A stretch of DNA of 64,000 bases. Source: Beroe forskalii. Taxonomy: Eukaryota > Ctenophora > Nuda > Beroida > Beroidae. Below, one piece after another: positions 57,950 to 64,000 of this stretch. Each line of letters starts with the position of its first letter. Positions within the stretch are counted from its first letter, which is position 1. A program made the position numbers and the translations under genes. The notes below the pieces were generated by a model, which was not told the DNA's origin, made no database searches, and was given only the letters and a program-made list of their open reading frames with translations. The stretch covers positions 248,001 to 312,000 of the forward strand of contig WFMF01000010.1 of assembly GCA_011033025.1 (NCBI GenBank), read 5' to 3'.

Positions 57950-58900
57950 GAAAATTTTTAAAGGTTGGGGTAATACAAGTTAAATCTCTTACAAACTAAG
58001 TTTCAACCTGTTGAAACTTGTGATCATAACCTAGTATACAAGGTTTCGATATTTTGCTCCTGGAACAGGTCTTAAACTTGGGTAGTTTCAGGCAAAGAGT
58101 TAGGTGGTGCTTTACCAGTGTCAGAACTAGTATAAGCGGAGACAGGGGTTACCTGTGGACAGTGGAACCGTTTCAAGGCCTCACACTCCGACTCAGGCAG
58201 CAGTGTTTGTTCACTGTTATCCTGCTCGAAGAGTGGAGCAGTGAACGGTCTCTCATCACTCAACAAATGCTTTCTGTTTCTAACTAACTCTCTGCCTTTT
58301 TCATTTTATCAAATAGTTTCTGCCATTTATTTGTTGATCAATTCTGCTTTGTCCATCTTCTGGAATTTGCATGTTTTTGTATCAATTGAGTCACCGGTAG
58401 ACAACTCAGGAAGAGTTTTAGCATTTCTGTCATAATACTTCTCCTGCAGTTCCCTATTCTTTTCGAAACAATCAGCATGCTCATTCACAACAGATGAGTC
58501 AGCGTTATTTTGAAAATTCACGTTTAGTAGGTAATTGGATTCAGTCATTCTACCAAACATTAGTTCATTTGGTGATTTATCACAGTTTTGAGAGGGCTGT
58601 TGCGATATTCAACAGTGCCAGATGTTGATCACTTGATTTCCTCAAAATGCTCTTTGCAATAGCAACACTTTTTCAACCAGTCCATTGGATTAGGCATGTA
58701 TGAGGCTGAGTTTTCAAGTTTGAACCATAGCTCTTAGAAAACTCCTTTAGTTCATATGATTGAAATGGAGGGCCATTGTCCCAACACAGTTTTCTGGAAT
58801 GCCTAGTCGGCTGAACATATCCTTGAGGATTTCAATCACAGTTTTGCTGTGGAGTCATTTCTGAGTTTTGAATAGTCAGTAACGAGCACTGAAGTTATGC
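57950..58900 (-). pseudogene. Decayed Gypsy-type LTR retrotransposon, integrase and C-terminal part of pol
   Basis: Read on the minus strand from ~58900: TSVLVTDYSKLRNDSTAK, then TVIEILKDMFSRLGIPE, then WDNGPPFQSYELKEFSK, after shifts EYRNSPLK, then MFGRMTESN and QEKYYDRNAKTLPELSTGD. This is the usual order of the integrase catalytic core (VxDYxSK … SDNGPxFxS … YRNTP) and the post-integrase region of Gypsy polyproteins. Several frameshifts and stops interrupt it, and no LTRs were found within the window. Confidence 0.8.
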
Positions 58901-59870
58901 CTCGGTTACCTCGAGGTTCCTCCCCATCACCTCCTGTAACTGCCTGCCCTTCACCTCCGATGACGTACTGACCATCAACATCATCCCCGCAGCTGCTGCT
59001 CCTCGCAGTTGAGCTGAGCTTCAGGGACAGCTCAGCCTCAACCCGCGCCTTCACCCGTCTTCAAACTTCTACGGGTAAGACGAAGTTGAGCATTGATGAT
59101 GCTTCCTTCCACTAGTTCAGGAAGAACCAGAACGGAACAGTGCAGTGCTCTTCCGCTGTTTGAAGAGGAAGAAGTGATGTACAGCCTCCTTCACCCTGAC
59201 AGCAAACCGTGCTTGCGATAAATCTATAAATTTTCTGATTACATCCGACCTACACAAGTCTACAGTTACACACCGACACTACACACGGGAGTACAATGTA
59301 CATTGTCCCCTAGTGAGCAGTATTGTCCCCTGTTGTTCTACATGCACAGCAGCATATCATACTGGTCCTGTCATTTGCTTCATCCCACCCCAATAGCCCA
59401 TACTATGTCGATCAGTTTATCAAATGCTCAGCATCATCACCACGGCCACTTGACACTTCACCCTCATTAAAATTTGGAGCTAGTGTGTGATATTTCAATA
59501 AACACGGCCAATTCCGTCGTTGTTGTAAACTATATTTGGAAATTGCTTGAAATAACGGTCAAGTACACCACTACACCCTACTTCGATCTAGCAAATATCG
59601 GTCAAGTACACCCTACTTCGATCTATATCTCGCGGAACTGCAGCAGAATCTTGCGCGCGCGGATATAAGCGCGCGCGTAGAATCCGCGGATGGTCACGCC
59701 ATACCGCGCCTTCCATACAAGTATGGCCGATACAAATCGTCAACGCTCCAGGGGTTCCCGGGGTCCAATTTCAAAAAACCGGATATCCTCGGTCTTGTCT
59801 CACCGAGTTCTATCGCTCAGGGGTTGAGCACCTCAAATTTGATTTTTTTGGTGCACCCTACTCTCATTTA
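58900..59870. other. Noncoding between Gypsy remnant and Sec8 copy C
   Basis: No gene. A short duplication, cggtcaagtacacc…ccctacttcgatcta, occurs at ~59550 and ~59605. The 59650-59680 stretch is gcgcgcg-rich. Confidence 0.45.
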
Positions 59871-59874
59871 CCTT

Positions 59875-60630
59875 CCCTCACTACCTCACCCTGACAGCTA
59901 CAAGAGCAGCTGAGTGGTAGTAACACTAAGCTGCCATCCCCCTCCCATTTACCCTCCCTCACCACCTCACCCTGACAGCTACAAGAGCAGCTGAGTGGCA
60001 GTAACGCTAAGTTACTGGAGGACTGCAGAGGCCTGCTGGGGGAACGGATGAGTGAGTTGATGCAACTGGCGGAGGATTGCCTGATGATCCTGTATCTGGA
60101 GATCCGGGTTCAGTGCTACTACCACCTCCTTATCGTATTGAGAAAGGTAATAGTCTCAGGAGGCACTGTGGCTTAATGCATGGTGTTAAAGGGTTGGATT
60201 ACACAACCGCTTTAAAAGGTCGACCTTTAGCCCTAGGTGCTCCTTAAAACGGCCCAAACTGCAGTTGAAGGTCAACCTTAAAATTCCGTTTGATCGAATT
60301 AACATTCTTGACTCCTTGTCGCATTGAACTCATTTTCAGATGCAAAATATTATGTCGAATCTGAAGAAAAGCGATAAGTATTTTCTGTAGCGAGAACTTG
60401 ACCAGAACAACACCACGAATTTCTTCAGTCCTAGCATTATCCACACGTGATATTTAATGATTATTGATTGTAACCTATCGGATGTTAACCCCCTTTCTCT
60501 CCCCCTTAGCAAGATTACAAGATCGACATAGTGAGTTCGGATCCTGACTCGGGTGTCACGCTGCTCAACAAGTTCCTCTCCCAACTGGAGGAGAAAGTTA
60601 GGGACTACCTTCCCCTATCCCATACCAAGT
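59875..60630 (+). CDS. EXOC4: Sec8 / exocyst complex component 4, exons 15 and 16 (copy C, intact)
   Basis: Exon 59979-60146 (acceptor ctgacag, donor gtaata, 56 codons) encodes LQEQLSGSNAKLLEDCRGLL, ERMSELMQLAEDCL and ILYLEIRVQCYYHLLIVLRK, matching the vertebrate [23 protein letters not shown] segment. Exon 60510-60628 (acceptor cccttag, donor gtaagt) repeats the one at 22959-23077. One extra 81-bp junction unit lies upstream at 59890-59970. Phases 0/0 then 2 out fit exon 14 at 17671. This copy has the full exon 15 that copy A lost. Confidence 0.88.
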
Positions 60631-60706
60631 AAGTTATTGCAGTGCCAACTGGAGGAGAAAGTTAGGGACTACCTTCCCCTATCCCATACCAAGTAAGTTA
60701 TTGCAG
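60590..60706 (+). repeat. Two-copy version of the 64-bp Sec8 donor repeat
   Basis: Same unit as 23033-23535 (gaggagaaagttagggacta … accaagtaagttattgcag) present only twice, showing that copy number differs between the two duplicated blocks. Confidence 0.9.
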
Positions 60707-62650
60707 TGGCAAGTTTTTATTTGATTTTGTACATGAAACTTTTCATGGCAATAATTAATGCTTTAACATGATAAGTTGATAAATAGAGGTGAACCAAAGA
60801 AGACGAACTTTGACAACAAATGAATATTAGAAACCAAAAACCAAAACCACAGTCATAACTGCTAAGATATGTTCATTACTGATCTTATAACAATTCAATA
60901 TTCATTATCTCAGATAAAAAGGAAATATCAAATAAACGTTATATTCAAATATATAACAATTAATAAGCCCATATGTATGAAATCTACAATTCACAATTTA
61001 ACTAAATATCATACAAAATATCTCGTATCGGTAACTGTTATTTCATTCTAGATTTATACTGGCAAATATCATCATTAATAAAACACTCATTTTGAATGTT
61101 GTTAATTCACTGCAATATTCATTCAGTATTGAGGAGAGTCCTTGGTTCAAATCCTCGTAACTTCGTAATCAGTACTCCGTAGCCATTAAAAGGGCGATAC
61201 CCATCCTTAGCGCGCAACACTCCAACATTTGAACGGTTCGTGTTCCAAACTACGTGCACAAAAAGTGCATGCGACCTGAAATCAAAATATTTTTGATGGA
61301 GGAGCAAACCGTTTATTATGGACCTCCTGCACCAAGGATCCTAGTCGCCAGGGGGAGTGGGAACGAGTCCCGTTCCTACCTGGGAATTACCTGATTTGTC
61401 AACTGGTTATCATGTTACTCGTGTGACATCATGTAGTAGAAGGTCTCAGGGCAACAATCCCGACACCACCTGCTAGTCGACCAGCGGCCAGCCAGCTAGC
61501 CTACCGGCGGGCTGGTTGGTCAGCAGACCGGCGCCTGAATTTCCAATATACTACAAGCTTTACATACATACTATTTCTCTGTTCTGCCCCAATGCCTTTT
61601 GGAAAAGGGAAAGGAAAATCCAACAAATTCACCCCGCGGCAATCCCTGGTATACTTACTTGTGCTTCCCTTAACTTCCATGCACCTGCATAAGCTCAATC
61701 ACCACTCGCTACGAAAGGTAACATCGCTTTCTCTCCGTTTTTAGAAGAGTCCTCGTTGCAAATCCTCCTCTGCTCGTTCTCTGTACTCCGGAGCCATCTC
61801 AGGAATGCATCAGCCACCTGAAGTTGAAATAGTTATAACAGTAGAATGAACCGTTTGTTATCATATCATGGACTCATGGCAACTGTTTTGCTAAGAATCA
61901 CTTTGCAATAAGAAATCGATGCGTTGTAGTTTTTATAACGTTGACATTGAAAATTCTGGTTTTCTATAATCACCCCATTACCTGTTTTCAACTTGTTACC
62001 ATGTAGCTCGTGTGACTTCATGTAGTGGAAGCTCTAAGATTCCTTTTGGAGCGAATTGCTGTGTTTTCCTGAGAATCTCTAAATAGTCTGTCATTTTGTG
62101 AGAGTCTGAGAGATGTCTGTTCCCAGAACCGTATCCTGATAATGTTATACCGGGAAACCTACCGTATGAGCAAAACACTAAAAGGAAGAAATGAAATAGG
62201 AAAGGGCTACCCACCACGCTTCCACTCTGTGGGGATTTTCCGACCCCACGTCCACCGGTCCACACTCCACACTGGTTTTCCGTCGCCGACCATGCGTCCA
62301 CCGACCACGCGTTCACCCATAACTGGCTGATAACTGATAAGTACTGGCATATCTATGTTACAGGGAATTTCAATTATCTGCATAAAATTTCTCTTGGCAT
62401 GTACTTCTCGTTCAAAAACCAGAGATCCATACTGCGGAATTCGTTGTCTGACGCGCGCGGAGGGGGTCTGGCGCACGGTCTGACGCGCGCGGAGGGGGTC
62501 AGGCAACGCCTGAAAAGGAATTTGAATAAAAACAACCTTGATGGTGAGTGTGGGAGTACGCTCTGCACAAACAAATCCTGCTGGCTGTGTCCCAAGCAGA
62601 CTGTCAAACGCACACGGTTTGTGCACTATACAGTGTTTTTATCTTCAACT
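60707..62650. other. Noncoding part of the duplicated block (copy C)
   Basis: Corresponds to 23540-25440 with few substitutions and small gaps, including a 26-base duplication near 62450-62500 (tctgacgcgcgcggaggggg twice) and a missing stretch near 61850. No constrained coding frame. Confidence 0.6.
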
Positions 62651-62653
62651 CAC

Positions 62654-63351
62654 GCATACAGAACGGTAGTTCTAAAGGGATGTTGATATCCTGACAAGTG
62701 AGAGTCGTTGAGGCTGCTGGAGTATAACCATCGTTACATGTTGCTACAGTTGTACTTCCCAATTGGAGGGGCAGTGGCTGGGTTAATGTCATGAGATTGG
62801 GGGTACGATTGGCCTCACAATTACCTGAAGTATTGTTTGTTATCCCTGTAAGGACCTAGAACAAACGTTGGAGGATATGGACTCACAATTCGGATGTTAG
62901 TTTGACGATAGGAACTCTCTATTCGAGTATACGGTTAATGTAATATGTTCTATGCACTCACAATTTGTTACTTCGTCACTTTCTGATTTATCAATCTCCC
63001 ATAGGGCAGTTCCGTCAGCACAAAGCACGAGTTTACAGCTGTTTGTAACAAAGAGAACCATGTGAGCCCCTGTTAGTGTTAGTGGAGGTTCTGGGGAGTA
63101 CAGTTCATAGTAGGACCCTTTATCGTACTTTAGTTCAATACGACCATCGGAGTCTAGAGTTAACTTCGTTTTCTTGTATTTACCACTCCATGTATGAGAA
63201 GACCATTTGGCCTCTGGACAATAAAGCACAAAATTCCCATCTTTTTGCACTTGGAAGCCATTGATTCCGTTAGGTGCTTTGAGGGTTGCTTCCGCCATTA
63301 CCTCAATTATTTCTCCAGGTTTTCTGACACAGTAAGGTAACCCATCACCCT
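62654..63351 (-). CDS. Secreted bulb-type lectin with sushi domain, copy C (signal exon not found)
   Basis: Lectin exon 62962-63351 (acceptor cttcag, donor gtgagt) and sushi exon 62654-62824 (acceptor cttcag, donor gtgagt), both phase 1/1, differ from copy A by a handful of residues (YYELYSPEPP for YKELYSPDPP; a Leu/Ala change beside the first sushi Cys). In copy A the signal-peptide exon is ~310 bases upstream. Here homology stops at ~63455 and foreign DNA begins (ctagaaaggcccgttgggcc), so the signal exon has been lost or pushed beyond the window. Confidence 0.72.
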
Positions 63352-63455
63352 CTGAAGGGTAGACATATGATTACACACTCAATACAATACATGTTGTACT
63401 TGGATTTTAACAAACATTGGGCTGGTTACTTATTAATTAATAATTATTAATTACT

Positions 63456-64000
63456 AGAAAGGCCCGTTGGGCCTGCTAGATAATAAAGGAACAAATAATA
63501 AGCTCTCAAAAATTTTATAAAGGAGCAGAATTTGCCATTATTCGTTGGTTACTTTTAGTAATGCTGGACCGGGCAAGTTTTGATAATTATGATTTGCTTT
63601 TGTATGATGAAGTTTAATCTGAAAATTAAAACCAAATATCGTACTCATACTGAACGTTGAATTAAAGCATTGATTCACGCCAAGAGCAGTCTTCCAAAAT
63701 CGCAACGTGCTATGCCCAAATTCAAATCAATTTGATACAATCTTAAATTGCTCTAAATTCACATTTTCCCGTTACCATCAACTCAGCATTAATTTAAATC
63801 GATCGACATCTGCCACAGGTCTATGAAGAGATGCTATCGGAAAATGGAAATAGCCACAACGATGCTAGCCATGCCCGTCCTCCACCTTTAGATCTTGAAT
63901 TTCAAATGAAAAACAGTAAACAGGCCGTTCTTTCAAACGCTACAATGCAGCAGTCAACAACGTATCAGAAAGCTCTCGCATAGAACTGATCATAATCTGC
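63456..64000. other. Sequence unique to the right edge
   Basis: After the breakpoint a short inverted motif (ctagaaaggcccg … cgggcctgctag-like) is followed by AT-rich DNA. No gene recognised before the window ends. Confidence 0.4.

Overview
The window is from an animal genome and is about 58% A+T by eye. Genes are split by canonical GT-AG introns. The recognisable proteins are animal ones: a relaxin/LGR-type seven-helix receptor with LDL-A modules, exocyst subunit Sec8 (EXOC4), the head end of myosin V, a secreted DSL-domain protein, and a small family of secreted bulb-lectin/sushi proteins. DSL domains point to Metazoa. The divergence of Sec8 and myosin V from vertebrates points to an invertebrate, but I cannot name the phylum. 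Mobile and satellite DNA is abundant.

Layout. 0-3.2 kb: last large exon of an LDL-A receptor (+). 3.2-10 kb: intergenic, with a small inverted-repeat transposon, a 740-bp foldback element, an uncharacterised minus-strand ORF and a ~169-bp satellite. 10.25-23.1 kb: 16 exons or exon pieces of Sec8 (+), with several splice junctions embedded in tandem arrays. 23.5-31.1 kb: noncoding DNA and two lectin/sushi genes (-), one broken. 32.1-33.3 kb: base-calling-artefact sequence. 33.7-35.9 kb: simple repeats and a perfect 136-bp hairpin. 37.9-47.0 kb: first three coding exons of myosin V (+); a long intron holds a LINE tail, and exon 3 ends in a 30-bp array that repeats its splice donor. 48.3-49.5 kb: DSL-domain secreted protein (-). 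53.1-53.8 kb: the two C-terminal exons of Sec8, on the opposite strand. 53.8-57.7 kb: a 20-bp minisatellite of roughly 190 copies. 57.9-58.9 kb: decayed Gypsy integrase (-). 59.9-63.4 kb: a second copy of the Sec8 middle exons (+) and of the lectin/sushi gene (-), closely matching 21.7-27.2 kb.

Most striking observation: at least six separate splice junctions of Sec8 and one of myosin V sit inside tandem repeats whose unit contains exon sequence, the splice site and adjacent intron. Copy number ranges from 2 to about 40. This looks like a recurrent process acting on exon-intron boundaries. The second main point is that Sec8 is dismembered: 5' and middle exons on +, middle exons duplicated 37 kb away, C-terminal exons on -, and one conserved exon unseen. 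This is either a real rearrangement or a repeat-driven assembly error.
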